Origin: Isoetes taiwanensis
Taxonomy: Eukaryota; Streptophyta; Lycopodiopsida; Isoetales; Isoetaceae
DNA: 64,000 nucleotides
Assembly: GCA_021234155.1 (NCBI GenBank)
Contig: JAJEKV010000002.1
Span: 36,995,107-37,059,106 of the forward strand
Direction: 5' to 3'
Shown: in pieces, positions 22,948 to 33,633 of the stretch
How positions within the stretch are numbered: the first letter of the stretch is position 1
Layout of the letters: each line of letters opens with the position of its first letter
The notes under the pieces: generated by a model
What the model saw: only the letters and a program-made list of their open reading frames with translations
What the model was told of the DNA's origin: nothing
The model's database searches: none
Translations under genes and position numbers: made by a program

Positions 22948-24714
22948 GGCCCTGCTCATAATTTCAATGGTCATATTTAAAAAGTTTCCTTTAAACCCAT
23001 GTACCATGTTCAGCTCATTATTGTATGCCTTGATGGTCTCTTCTTTAATCCCCAAGTATTCAAGATCATATATAAATATGTTATTCTGGATCTGTGGAAA
23101 TGTAGAACCCAGAAAATTCTTGATCATAGGACAGTTTAGTGCCAGCAAATCATCCATGTATCTAAATGTTGATTTGAACATCTCTGCTTCCTTATATCTG
23201 CCTCGTATCAATAAATTTTTAATGAACTTAGATTCAAACCATGCCAGATATAGGTTGCACCAGCATGGGCTGCATGCAAACCCCATAGGGATCCCACAAG
23301 TTTGGATCCAGGTATCTTGTCCCATCATGATGAAACAGTTGGTAAGTAACCAGATATTAGCCCTGATAAAAGTTTCTTTGGTCATAAGCGTCCAACATTT
23401 ACCTTTTGGATCAACTTTGAACCATTTGGATGTGTACATTTCCTCACCTTCCTTTTTGATCCATAACTTATGGTTATGGTGTAGATAGATCATGTATTCC
23501 CAGGTAGAGTTAATGATCTGAGTAATAACATAGCATATGCCAGATTCTCCAGTTAGAGGAATGCTTTCATAGCATTTCGTGATATCAGCTACGAAAATGT
23601 CCGTGATCTTTGCAGGGAGGTTTAAAACAACGTCATATATGGACCCAATCATCCAGTTAGGGTTAGACTTTCCTGGAAAAAGGTTACAGAATTTATCACA
23701 TGATCTCTTGGCTATATCAGGCCACTGCTCAATGATCATATTAAGTACACTTGTGATAACAACTGAGATTTGTGTATAAACTGTACCATGTGCATTAGTG
23801 ATCCAACGAAAATCTCTCTTGTCGGCTTTATACACACCCAATAGGTAAGGTAATCGTTCATTACCCCCAGCAGCATACTCTATAATCTGTTGTATTTCAT
23901 TATTTACTTTCCAAATAATAGCAGTCTGGTCTATGTCCACTTTTCTGAAATCCTTGCTACTAAGCCTCTTGTAAGCAAGTTTTCTTATATAATTGGGACA
24001 TATAAAGGATGGATTGTTAGTGGCTTTGTCCACTCCTGCAATATACATGTACTTGTTGAGCCAATCTAGGTATTTGATAGCATTAGAGTCATTTAAAGGA
24101 AATTTCCTGGAGACCTCCTTTTTTAGAGCAGCTTTTACCCATGTATACGTCTTTTCAGATGTAACACCTTTGATAGATTCCCTGTCTATGTCGGTTATAT
24201 GTGGGTGTACAAACTGGTTTATCTCCAAGATTCTATCCACAGCAGAAACTATTTCCTCTTTGAACTCTTTCCATACTAGGCATTTGTCAGGGATATGGTT
24301 TAGGCCAAATAGGAGCAGATTGCGTACCAATTTGTTTTCAACAATATTGACGTCTGTAGTGCATATGTGGCCAAACTCTGGGTCTACAAATTTGTGAAAT
24401 TGAGGGTATAAACACGGGCAAGCATTCATATTTTCTTGGGCAAATACATAGAATGGCTTGTAGCATAGATCCCTCATGTTCTCCGTATATCTCCAGGAGA
24501 ACATGATATCATTCATGATGTCATCTCCAACATTCCCAAGTACATCTGTCATGGCATGATGTATGATTTTAGGCAGACATATATTGTCTAAAATCTTGGA
24601 TAAAAAACAGCAGTGTACTATTCTTATCTTTTTCTTGACAGACTGTTCCCTAAGATGTAATCTGCCAAGAGCATCCTTTTGAATGCATTTTTGAATCTGT
24701 AAATTAAATAGCAT
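22948..24714 (-). CDS. RT element: reverse transcriptase, N-terminal and palm region
   Basis: The frame is 615 codons long, but the last ~30 codons read into the LINE. Visible motifs: DKATNNPSFIC near 229-239, like the DKG motif upstream of Penelope RTs; ADITKCYESIP with catalytic D377; GIPMGFACSP from 474; FRYMDD with D521-D522. All three catalytic Asp are present. The order resembles an RT family with GIPMG...RYIDD boxes that I recall as unannotated proteins in animals and fungi. A TTTAATTTACAG acceptor-like site (about 24697-24708) sits at codons 3-6, so translation may begin upstream in a spliced exon. The ORF ends prematurely only because of the LINE; its natural C-terminus is at 15523-15861. 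Confidence 0.8.
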
Positions 24715-25058
24715 ATCCCCATTAAAGTCTCTTGTTAGTATCAGGTTTAGAGCTTTAAAAATAAAACGCCAAATTTGAGGAAGTATTATGGATCATAGTG
24801 GGAGCGCCATCTGGCATAGACGAAATCATATCTAACGAAATCGTCATTTGTATCTCAGGTAATCCAATTGGATTACATCAGTATAAATAACACATGATAT
24901 CTTCTAGATATATGTGCAGAGTAAAGGTCCAACCTCTTGGGATATAAAAATAAATATATGTGTATATACACAGACACATTCTATCATATATAGTATCCTT
25001 TTATATAGATGCATATTTTTGAATTTCATAAAGTGAAGTAAAGTAATAAACTCATACC
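24715..25058 (-). other. Spacer between ORF1 and RT of the RT element, possible intron
   Basis: AT-rich, non-coding stretch of 344 bases. A GTATGAG donor-like site lies just after the ORF1 stop, and an acceptor-like site lies at the start of the RT frame. The phases do not join ORF1 and RT in one frame, so if spliced the product is not a simple fusion. Confidence 0.4.
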
Positions 25059-26612
25059 TCATGTATCATACTTTAGTGTTTGTGCAATATTGCCACCAGT
25101 ATTGTGCGAATTTGTCTTGTTCTCCTTGGTCACCGAGTGTCCAACATTTCCAGGAGTTTCTAATCCCTCCACAGTAGCACATGAAGAGTTTTCAGTTTTA
25201 CTACCCCCTGGTAGAACAGTCACCCTAGGTGGTGCATTGATTTTGAATTGTGAACCTCTGGAGTTTGAGGTTTTGCCTTTGTAGGACCCCTTGCTGCTGC
25301 TATTACTAGCTGTACCATAAGTGCTTTTCAAAAAACTAATGGGCTTTATGGTCTTTTCGCAGATGTCTGTCATCAAGCCTTTGGGGTATTCTGTTTTAAG
25401 GTCAGAATCAGGATCAATGGTCATCTTCATGGTCATCCCAATAAACATGTTTCGTACTTCCAGGTATGCAATGAAGGCTGCTACTCCCTCCCTGAGAGTA
25501 GTCTTGAGCCATCCTCTAAATGCAACCATCTGTCCAGCACAAGACATATTAGGAAAAATGAGTTTCAGATTATTGAGCATATACCACACAGCTTGGTCGA
25601 ACCAAATCATGCTTTCTTCACATGCATCCTTTTTTCCTTTTTGATCCTCGCATATGCACTTGAAGTATGGACACATTGTCCTCCATATGCGTTTCAGATA
25701 GAAATCATTTCTAGTTAAATTTCCATATGCCATGTGTCCCTTTTGTGCCAGCATCATGAGGTCACTTCTGGTGCATCTCTTATCAAAAAACTGTGTTGTG
25801 ACAGCAAGTTTTACTCTTGTTTTCTTAATCTTATCCATACGGAATATAGATTTTGTTGCTTCATGTATCTTCTCCATTGTGAGACCACCAAGAAGGATCC
25901 ATGCATCTTTACTGATCGGAGCTAAAGCCCTGAAGTTCTTGGTTCTCCATATGGCTTGATTGCATAAAAGCCCTTGGCTCTCAACCAGCCTGTGAGGAAT
26001 CAACGGAAATTTTAGGCAGTTTCTCAATGTGAACTTGAATTCCATACCTTTATCCTTATTATCTTGAGATTCACTAGGCTGTAGAACAGCCCTGTCTTCC
26101 TCAGTAAGTATATCAGCATCAAAGAGATCATCATCACAAACATTTTCAATGGAGTACTTATCAGGCCTACTTGCACGAGCCACCTCTTCATCCTCTGCAT
26201 TGGTATTTTTTATTTCGTTAGCATCCTCCAGAGCAGTCACACCAAGTACAAAATCAGCCTGGTATTCATCTTCAATTCTGGTCCATTCATAGATTTTTTG
26301 TGGCAGACCATCATAAATTTCTTCAATAAAGGGAACTACCTCCTCTTCCTTATCAGATATCTTATTAATACGAGGTAAAAGTAACAACCACTCACTAAAT
26401 CCAAGGTGGGTCACAGCAGAAAATTGATCAGGAGCCCTAATTGCTTCCTTTTCCAAAATGATTTCATGCACTTTCATGTTTTTAATGCAGCATATAACTG
26501 ATTGGACAGCGTGATTGGGGCATTCAATCCTATTCTTGTCGTAGCCAATGGCAATCAGTTCATCGTTCCATGTAGGAGGAATTATCTCGAACTCCTCATC
26601 ATCAAAGGCATC
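25059..26612 (-). CDS. RT element ORF1, unknown function
   Basis: The ATG-started frame is 472 codons (25059-26477), and the same frame is open upstream to 26612, where a TACAG acceptor-like site precedes GATGCC. The upstream 45 codons (DAFDDEEFEIIPPTW...) look coding. The protein has an acidic N-terminal third, a middle region rich in Trp, Cys and aromatic residues (for example RIWRTMCPYFKCICED), and a Ser/Gly/Lys-rich C-terminal tail. No zinc knuckle or known Gag fold is recognisable. By position it may serve as the element's Gag or ORF1 nucleic-acid-binding protein. Confidence 0.55.
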   Translation of the reverse strand, partial: DAFDDEEFEIIPPTWNDELIAIGYDKNRIECPNHAVQSVICCIKNMKVHEIILEKEAIRAPDQFSAVTHLGFSEWLLLLPRINKISDKEEEVVPFIEEIYDGLPQKIYEWTRIEDEYQADFVLGVTALEDANEIKNTNAEDEEVARASRPDKYSIENVCDDDLFDADILTEEDRAVLQPSESQDNKDKGMEFKFTLRNCLKFPLIPHRLVESQGLLCNQAIWRTKNFRALAPISKDAWILLGGLTMEKIHEATKSIFRMDKIKKTRVKLAVTTQFFDKRCTRSDLMMLAQKGHMAYGNLTRNDFYLKRIWRTMCPYFKCICEDQKGKKDACEESMIWFDQAVWYMLNNLKLIFPNMSCAGQMVAFRGWLKTTLREGVAAFIAYLEVRNMFIGMTMKMTIDPDSDLKTEYPKGLMTDICEKTIKPISFLKSTYGTASNSSSKGSYKGKTSNSRGSQFKINAPPRVTVLPGGSKTENSSCATVEGLETPGNVGHSVTKENKTNSHNTGGNIAQTLKYDT

Positions 26613-27320
26613 CTGTATTTATACATTCAGATATGCAATATCAGTCTATAAATATTATCGAGATTTAAAAATATGTACAAAGCATAGTGCCATAAGCTGA
26701 AGGTCCTAAGTAGCATCTTAGGAAAACATACTTGCTCTTACATCTAGAATATGGTACTTAGATATACACCGGATGTCTCCTAGTGAGATGAAATATCTAA
26801 AAAAAACCCGGCCTAGACTAGTAATCACTAGCCTAAACATCTGCCTTGGTCAATACCTTGGCAGTATTATCATCCTATGCCTAAGTAGAGCATACTTACC
26901 ATAGTATCTAGTACCTTACACAAAGAATTTCTCAATTTCATACTTTTTAATAAGGGAAAACCCTGTCTACATCTAGCTGGACTTAAATAATCCGTATTGG
27001 ACCTATATATAATCATATCATTTCCTATAAATTGTAAAAGATCATGGACATGTTAAATCTATGTCATTATATAGTATCATTATAGCCACAAATTTTTACT
27101 AAAAACAGTGTATCATAAAAGTATGAGTATATCTCTGATATTGTATTAAAAGATTCTAAGTACATTTTAGATCTCATGTTTAAACTTAACTATCTTCATG
27201 ATAGAAACATGTAAAAACTGTAAGAAGTATATATCTGTTATAATATAATATCCGATCACATATTATTGTGAAATGTCTAAAGTAGAGATTAAATCTAGTG
27301 CATATACACTATCTGATCCT

Positions 27321-27611
27321 TTAGATCCTTTCATCCGAGATAAAAACACCTTTAGTATTGTATATTAAATGTAGAAATATAGAGTATATAGATAAAGGAA
27401 GTAGATCCCAACCAAACGATCTGGTATATTCCTTCAGGAAGACAACTACTGTAAAATCCAAACCATTGTTTTTGAGTGATACATAAGCCTGTGTTGCTGC
27501 ATCTGCTTCAAGTAATCCGCACCATCCTAATGTCCGGTTCCAACATAAAAAGCAAGAGAGACAATAAGAGGAAAATCCCGTACCTGCAGCCAACCAGTAC
27601 TCCGTTAGCAT
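27321..27611 (-). CDS. Conserved 96-codon frame inside the direct repeat
   Basis: The same-length frame is preserved in both repeats (partner 13864-14154) despite about 1% divergence; three substitutions were seen. The middle reads WCGLLEADA.TQAYVSLKNN, a soluble-looking stretch. It lies in the putative intron between the small ORF and ORF1 and might be an alternative exon. Conservation may simply reflect the young age of the repeats. Confidence 0.3.
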   Translation of the reverse strand: MLTEYWLAAGTGFSSYCLSCFLCWNRTLGWCGLLEADAATQAYVSLKNNGLDFTVVVFLKEYTRSFGWDLLPLSIYSIFLHLIYNTKGVFISDERI

Positions 27612-28138
27612 ATTAATGGTAACGAGGTAAGGGCCAGAAGGTACATAGGGATTTTCAGTTTATGACTGATCACCTATTGTACCTCCTGCCCTTTCTGTTA
27701 GAACTAAACAAAAGGAGGTTTAAATATTTAAGCACATCTGCAGAATAATCATTATAAATTGACACATATTCCATCTGTAAACATTCTTAGCAAGTAGCCC
27801 TGTTTATGTAAAGGTAAAAAACCTTTTAAGAATCAATAAACATTTATGTATTGTTCCAGATCAGAAGAAATTAAATTTATCTAAAGTAGGTCCAGTATTC
27901 TTCCATTGTAAATGGAATATTATGTATTGTCACATGTATCAGTATTTATAAATCAGCATAAAGAGCATGTCTGCAGAAAACTCTGTTTTCAGAAAAGGAG
28001 TTTTACATAAAAATGCCTTGTATTTAGGATCAGAATGTGAACATTAGTGTCACTATTTATACTACAACTACCTTGCTGCATGTGTAATAGCTTTTTCAAT
28101 ATAGTATGTAAACTGGGAGATCTAAAGATAGTATCAAA

Positions 28139-28456
28139 TCAGTCTACAATATATGCAAGAACCTGGTATTCGTCCGGTTCCATGTCATCCCCCTGAGTAT
28201 TCTTTACATTATCAGCACTATGATAGGCCTCCTGGCGCCGTCCTCCAAAAGCTTTGGAAGCCCGTTGATTATTTTGTCTATTATCTCTGTTATTGAAGCT
28301 CCGCTTCTGATTGAAGCCGCCTCTAGCCGTTCTAGAGTCCATAGAATGCACCGATTTGTAGCTATCAAGCTCTTCTTGCAGTATTGCTAGGTTTAGCGCT
28401 TCTATAGCATCTTCTTCAGACTCAGAGGTTTCGTTTCCGTCTGAGTCATAGCCCAT
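28139..28456 (-). CDS. RT element leader ORF in the 5' repeat, probable first exon
   Basis: The frame has 105 codons beginning MGYDSDGNETSESEEDAIEA, then an Arg/Asn/Gln-rich middle (RGGFNQKRSFNNRD). A CAG|GTTCTTG donor at 28163 leaves exactly 98 codons in phase 0. The ORF1 acceptor at 26612 is also in phase 0, so a 1.55-kb intron crossing the repeat/internal boundary would join this leader to ORF1 (about 615 residues together). The acidic then basic composition suggests RNA binding. Unknown family. Confidence 0.5.
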   Translation of the reverse strand: MGYDSDGNETSESEEDAIEALNLAILQEELDSYKSVHSMDSRTARGGFNQKRSFNNRDNRQNNQRASKAFGGRRQEAYHSADNVKNTQGDDMEPDEYQVLAYIVD

Positions 28457-28829
28457 GGTAAAGAAATTCGGACCAGTCCCTAAATGGGTATCTACCTCCG
28501 ATCTTACCAGCCTGCCATGGTCTTACAAGATCTTTCACATATGGAAAAAGACTAAGGGCTATTTTTGTCATAAATTCTATCGGTCTTAAAGTGTTAGATC
28601 ATAGATTTATTCTTTAAAGGATATCTAGGGTGTATATCATATTCCTACAAGTCCAATCAGCGACTATGTCTTATTAACTTTGCCTTAGATTTCCTAAGGT
28701 CATAGTTCAAAATATCTTTAGACATGTGTATCCTCACATCAAATATTAGACCAACTCTAACTTAGTGTGATCTCTAGTAGCCACATTGTATATTATCACA
28801 CATTTAGAGTAATAATAATAAAAAAAAAA

Positions 28830-28875
28830 CTAGCAAAAAGGCACGCCAGGGGCCGTTGCCGAGTTATGCAATATA
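28830..28875 (-). mobile_element. Helitron-like 3' terminus next to the RT element
   Basis: On the minus strand a bulged hairpin (GGCAACGGCC, loop, GGCGTGCC) is followed by TTTTTG and CTAG, with T as the next base. This matches a Helitron 3' end. It directly abuts the A-run of the 5' repeat. The element would extend to higher coordinates and could hold the gene fragments at 30-33 kb, but no 5' end satisfying the A|TC rule could be fixed. Confidence 0.35.
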
Positions 28876-30190
28876 ATGAAGGCTTTTAAATGATGTTCTT
28901 GCATTTTAGGTATCATTAGTTGTTTTATGTCAATGAACTAGTGCCATGTGAGCTTTTGGTGAGTCCGTGCCCAATTTCCTTGGCATTTCTAATTTTGTAG
29001 TCTGTTGATATAAAAATTGACAGATCCAACGGTAGAATGTTATGCCTGTTACCTTATCTAAAGATGCCCTGCTTTGTCTAGTTGTTCTCAAATAGCTCAA
29101 TCATTTGTATGTTCCCTAGGACAAAATTGAAGCAAGTTATTCTCTGTGCTGTTGAAATTCCCAAGTTAGTTCTTTATCTCAATATAATAGGAAAAGAAGC
29201 ATGGCATAACTTCCTTAATGTACTTTGTGTAGAATGGCAAGGCACATTTTGAGATCGAGGGCAGGGAGATAGATGTCTAACATATAGGAAGAAAAAAAAA
29301 TGGGACATTTCCCATGCTACTGATAAAGTTTGAAAGTCCATACCTTGATAGTACGAAACCAGCTGGTTTCAGTGCTCCAAGAGTAAATCTTGAACTCGCT
29401 CTAGCAAAATTAGTGCCTCTTCCATGTGCCACGTATGACAATCTAATTTATAAAGCAAAGCATCGCTTTATGTACTTGTGTGCTAACAAATGTTGAATGT
29501 ATGCAAGCCCTAAACATGAAAAAGTTATTGCAGGCCTTTCATAAAGCAGCAGTATAGAAATCATATAGTGTGCGATAGAAATCACATAGTGTGCAACTAA
29601 TTCACTTTCCCAGGAGCTTTGAGCAAAAAATAGCAAAAATAAAGTAACATGCTAAGTTGTAATCTACATGTGGTCGAAACTAAACGTGGAAGGAGTCAAT
29701 TGCGATGTATGTGCTGCCATGTTCTTACTTGTTGAATTCTCTTGTAGATTTAACTAGTGCTTGTAAAATACACTTGCATATGCAAAATGGCCTATGTGCT
29801 GGTGCAAGGTATGAGCATGGTGCAAGACATTCTACATCCTTCGTTCTTGCAGGACATGCATTTGCACAAGTATTTGCTCCCAATGTTGTGCACTTAAAAC
29901 GATATGCAAAGCAACAGCTATCTTGCCCACATGCAGCATATCTTGCACTTCAAGCACCTCAAGCATACATTTTTTTTTTGTTTCATCTTAAGCTGCAGGA
30001 ATTTCTAGTGGTCAAGATTTAAAAATCCTACCTCCAAGAGGAGAGTACGTAAAAATACTACCTATCTACCTTCTCAAAGGACGTTGATAATTTATCAAAC
30101 AAGTGCAAGACAATGTATATTAAAAAGATATTTAGAAGTCAAAGCTTAAAACTTAGGACAACAGCAACCTATTTGCAAGGGGCAAGTGGT
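28876..30190. other. CACTA interior, no recognised gene
   Basis: Short frames only. Frames at 29314-29496 and 29705-30022 (+) have no family resemblance that I can see. Confidence 0.4.
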
Positions 30191-30193
30191 GCC

Positions 30194-31590
30194 TCACAAA
30201 TGCCTGGATTTCCTACAAACGAAGATGCAGCAAATTTGGAGGCGGTATTTGTCCTGAGAAGTCATTATATGAAAGGTTAGATCCTTCAGCTCCAAAATTT
30301 GAACTGGAATATTGCCTGATAGATGGTTGTGAGCAAGGTCTACACCTTGCAACTTCAGCAGTAGTCCAAGAGAAAGAGGAATTGAACCTGAAAGCATATT
30401 TGACTGAGATCCAGACTAATCAAGCTACTGCAATTGCATATACTCAATGGGAAGCCGCCAGAGAATGAATTGTTTCCAATCTTAATACCTTCAAGGAACC
30501 ATTGAGATTTGCTATCCCTGCAGGAATTGATCCCATTAATCTGTTTCCTGTAAGATCTGTTTTTTTCATTTTAATTGGAAAAAAGCTTTTAAATTGAGAA
30601 AGGGCAGGAAGTGATCCGGTATAGCTATTTATTGGAAATATTTAATGACCCTATTGAATTTTCAAGGATGCGAATTTGGTAGAGACCACAGTAAATGCAT
30701 TATCGATACATCTACATAATTATCTCCATCTAAAGGAAATGGTATCAAGCCTATGTTGTCTGGTGCCACGTAGTTTGTTGAATTGTAAATCTAGAGTATT
30801 CAAAAGTCTTAGGCATGAGATCTGGGGGGTAGAAACAAAGGGCATTACTGAGGCATTCGCTTTTCCGAAGAATCTGTCATGTTGCCAATCCAAGCAGGGA
30901 TTTGGCCTGTAAGTTTATTACTAGAAAGATCAAGGGAGTTTATGCTAGGACAGATGTTCAGGAGTAGGAAATTCCTGCAGCTGGTTACCAGTATGTTCAT
31001 GATGGTTATAATCAAGGTAGAAATTTACCAGCTGAGGATGGAGATCGGAATACTTGAACTTTCTAGGTTGAACGTTCGGACAAATCAATGCTTTTCAAAT
31101 GCTGGAACTTGCCTATGGAATTTGGAGTTGGACCTGTAAGCCTCCATTGTTGCATTTGACTGCTAAGATCAAGCTCTTGAAGAAATTAGAGGTCAACCTT
31201 TTTAAATTTGCGCTTTGAAACATCCACCTGAGAAAATCCAGCAAAGCTGTTGCCCAAGAGATGAACAATAATAAGCTGACCCCGATTCTCATCTTCCCAA
31301 CTTACGCATATAACGGAAATGGCTGGATTCTTTGAAGAAAAATGGATTTTTGCTTGCACAAAAGTGTTTAAATAGGCAACTAGAACCCACAAAAAGAAGC
31401 ATCCCTGGCTGGGAAAGCGTGGACATGAATAGAGGATGCGGATTTACCTGCCGAGAAGATTAATTCGATGCTATTATAAAAGCACCAAGTTGAATAAGAG
31501 ATGTTGGGATTAAGACAGAGATAAGCCAAAAAAAAATAGCGCTCCAACCAAATGCTCCGCCATGTACCTTCGCCATATACCTTCGCCATG
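30194..31590 (-). pseudogene. LRR receptor-like protein, decayed fragment
   Basis: Minus-strand pieces in several frames spell leucine-rich repeats of the plant extracellular type: a LSGSIPLSLG...VDLAHNHLSGNIP pair (30280-30397), NRLMGSIPAGIANL (about 30500), SLDLSSNKLTGQIPAWIGN (about 30900) and LTGPTPNSIGKF (about 31120). Upstream, 31186-31392 resembles the N-terminal LRR cap, and a hydrophobic signal-like segment lies near 31480-31560. Order and orientation are those of one gene. Frameshifts and stops are frequent, and no transmembrane or kinase part is present. Intact relatives sense ligands at the plasma membrane. It was probably captured by a transposon. Confidence 0.7.
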
Positions 31591-32551
31591 CATCTGAAGG
31601 AGAGGAAATAAGAAAGATGTAGACCGGAGCATTGTTAGAGTGGAAAGAGGTGCTTGGAAAAAGGCAAGAGTCGCGATGCAAATTTTCAGTTTTTCTAATT
31701 TCGAGGACCGTCCTTCGGTATCTCCGTGTCAAAATTTTGATAAGTTTCTAATTTTCAGAACCGTAGGAGCCGCCCCTTTGATTCACAATCATTGCATAGG
31801 ATATCCTGACAATTGATGAACGAGGGTGAATGTTATGACAATATAGAGAAAATTTTAGATTGTAAGACAAGCAACAGCTCCCAAAACGCAAGTTGCTTTG
31901 CAATATTAGTACCTACTATTCCCCTTGATATTCTTCTAGAAGCTTCTCAGAAGCTAGTAAAGCATCAAGCATGCCAAAATATACCTGGTGCAAACATGTA
32001 GAAAGTCATCACATAAAACTAACTGCTTATCTGGTTATAACAGTGTTGAGAGAATCCTTACAGCCATGTCCCCATTTGACTTGCTGCAAATAGGACAGGT
32101 ATAATGACTATAAGTAAAGGCCTGCACAGCAACATATAAAGTTGAGCGGGAACTTCCGACAAGATTTTAAGGCAAACTCAGATTAAAATAGTGAGTTCCA
32201 TTTTTGCAATGGGGAACAAATAAAATAGGGGGATCAATATTCTAGTCAATAAGTTCAAATTTCAATTTGTTCATTGGTCTTCTGGCTGTCTCATGTCCTT
32301 TTGTGCGAAGGTGAAATTTCAAATTGAATGTTTGTATCCAGAGAGTATCTTCTTGATGTTAATTAAGCTTTCTGTTCTTACTTCATATTTGATAACTATG
32401 GAAGGCATACCAAATATTCTTTGTCTAGCTCTCGAGCATTATTTTATCACGTGAAGGAAGAAAATCACAATAAACTAGGGGAACTAGCTAACAGTTACGA
32501 CCTTGTTCCGTGTCTTAACTATGTACCAAAAATGTTCCTGCAAAGACGTAC
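31591..32551. other. CACTA interior between gene fragments
   Basis: AT-rich DNA with no recognised coding. The frame 31813-32001 (+) has no known domain. Confidence 0.4.
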
Positions 32552-32785
32552 CTGAAAGCATGCAGAATGCATGAAATGAGAGCATGGCAGAGCCTTGACA
32601 GGTGTATTTGATGTAAATAAAAACTCATGGCATATAGGACAATTCCATTCAAGCCCCTTCTCCCGGCACTTGTGATTTGCAAGAGACATGGACATACAGG
32701 CATTACATGTCATGCAATGAAAGAAATCAATGCCCAATCCCTTTCCCACCCTCAGAGGTTGCAGAACGGACAGTGGTAGATATCC
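32552..32785 (-). pseudogene. BRUTUS-type E3 ligase exon fragment (CHY/CTCHY-RING region)
   Basis: An exon-like segment bounded by an acceptor (TGCAG|GG at 32785) and a donor (CAG|GTACGT at 32552) encodes KGLGIDFFHCMTCNACMS, then NHKCREK, NCPICHEFLFTS and ALPCSHFMHSACFQ. This is the zinc-ribbon/RING junction of BRUTUS-like hemerythrin E3 ligases, which bind iron and target bHLH factors of iron homeostasis. Compared with the family, one base appears lost near 32753, which shifts the upstream DIYHCPFCNL segment out of frame and removes a zinc-ligand Cys. Neighbouring exons (hemerythrin domains, rest of RING) were not found, so this is a captured or orphaned exon. Confidence 0.75.
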
Positions 32786-33630
32786 CTGCACAATACCATA
32801 GACATCTGAGCAGACAAAAACGCTATCATTTGTTGAGCATGGATATGGTAACTAACGTTTAGCATGCCGGAAGTAGCCAAGCTCAAATGCATAAGAAAAA
32901 ATGTAAAAGAATAGATACATACCCGGAATGCTTAGTCTATGGTAAGGAAGTTTTTGAACTTTTAGAGCTATTGCGAAAAGATGATGATGTAGGAACCACC
33001 ATGCCGCGTTAAAAAAAGGTCGGAATAAGGAAGAAACGAAAGCATTATTAGTACGTCCCATTTGCTTGGCCACTGATTCAAAGGTCGGAGCATTCCCGTT
33101 GATTAGAAAGAAACAAGAAGCACAAACTTCAGAAAGAACTGGAAAGCTAAAGAAATTTGAGAACGGCCAACGCATTCCCAAACTAGTCTGGAAAAAAATT
33201 CAAGTTCTAATGCGAACGACTGTTTTAGGGCTCATTTTGCCAAACGGTAGAGCTAAACCTATCGGCCACTCTTGCATCTATCCACTTTGCCCGGATGATG
33301 CTCGATGAACCACGGCTGCAAGTGCGCATAGGCTAGATTAAAGCATGTTTGATGAAGATTCATCAAACGCCAAACGCCCGCATCGGATGCCATCTCCGTG
33401 CTAATTTTCCAAATTATCTAATTTTCATGGCCTTAGATTTTGAAAAATAAAGATCTAGCGGTTTTTTATAATGCCATGTCAGACTTTGCTGAGGTGGAGG
33501 TCACACGTGGATAGGCTAGAATTGCAAGGAGGGTTGCACGCTAGGTTAGGCTGGCGTGCTAAAAAACAAAAAAAAAAACAAACAAACACTCTTTTAAAAC
33601 TAGTTTAATAAGTATTTAAAAATGAGCATC
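32786..33630. other. CACTA interior, no recognised gene
   Basis: A 109-codon minus frame at 32852-33181 is Phe-rich and resembles nothing I know. Around 33560-33625 there is A-rich DNA followed by aaaactagtttaataagtattt, loosely like a Helitron 5' end in reverse, but the base rule fails. Confidence 0.35.
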
Positions 33631-33633
33631 CGG

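Larger units (their letters stand above)
13335..28829 (-). mobile_element. Unclassified RT element with ~2-kb direct terminal repeats
   Basis: Two direct repeats of about 2.0 kb (13335-15355 and 26799-28829) flank an internal region coding on the minus strand. After removal of the LINE inside it the element is about 8.4 kb. In element order it has: 5' repeat with a small ORF, probable intron, ORF1, RT ORF, a hairpin-rich tail, and 3' repeat. The repeats do not have TG...CA ends; all four ends abut A-runs (T-runs in element sense). No PBS or PPT of a standard LTR element is obvious. RT motifs exclude Copia, Gypsy and LINE. Direct repeats, probable introns and a DKG-like motif recall Penelope-like elements, but I see no GIY-YIG domain. 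Membership in an RT family known mainly as unannotated proteins in animals and glomeromycete fungi is inference from motif memory. Confidence 0.7.
26799..28829 (-). repeat. 5' direct repeat of the RT element
   Basis: Direct repeat of about 2.0 kb matching 13335-15355. It contains the intact small ORF (28139-28456) and the conserved 96-codon frame (27321-27611). In element sense it begins with a T-run followed by ATTATTACTCTAAATG and ends GGCCGGG plus a T-run. As the 5' copy it should hold the promoter. Confidence 0.85.

Noticed and set aside
22948-24714. Classifying the RT as a standard Penelope element
   Set aside because: No GIY-YIG endonuclease motif could be seen before or after the RT; only the DKG-like motif, introns and direct repeats point that way.
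13335-28829. Hammerhead ribozyme in the direct repeats
   Set aside because: I looked for CTGATGA and the matching GAAA core on both strands by eye and found no complete set.
28830-33625. A 4.8-kb Helitron carrying the LRR and BRUTUS fragments
   Set aside because: The 3' terminus is plausible, but the candidate 5' end near 33620 lacks the required A before TC, so the span is not claimed as a feature.
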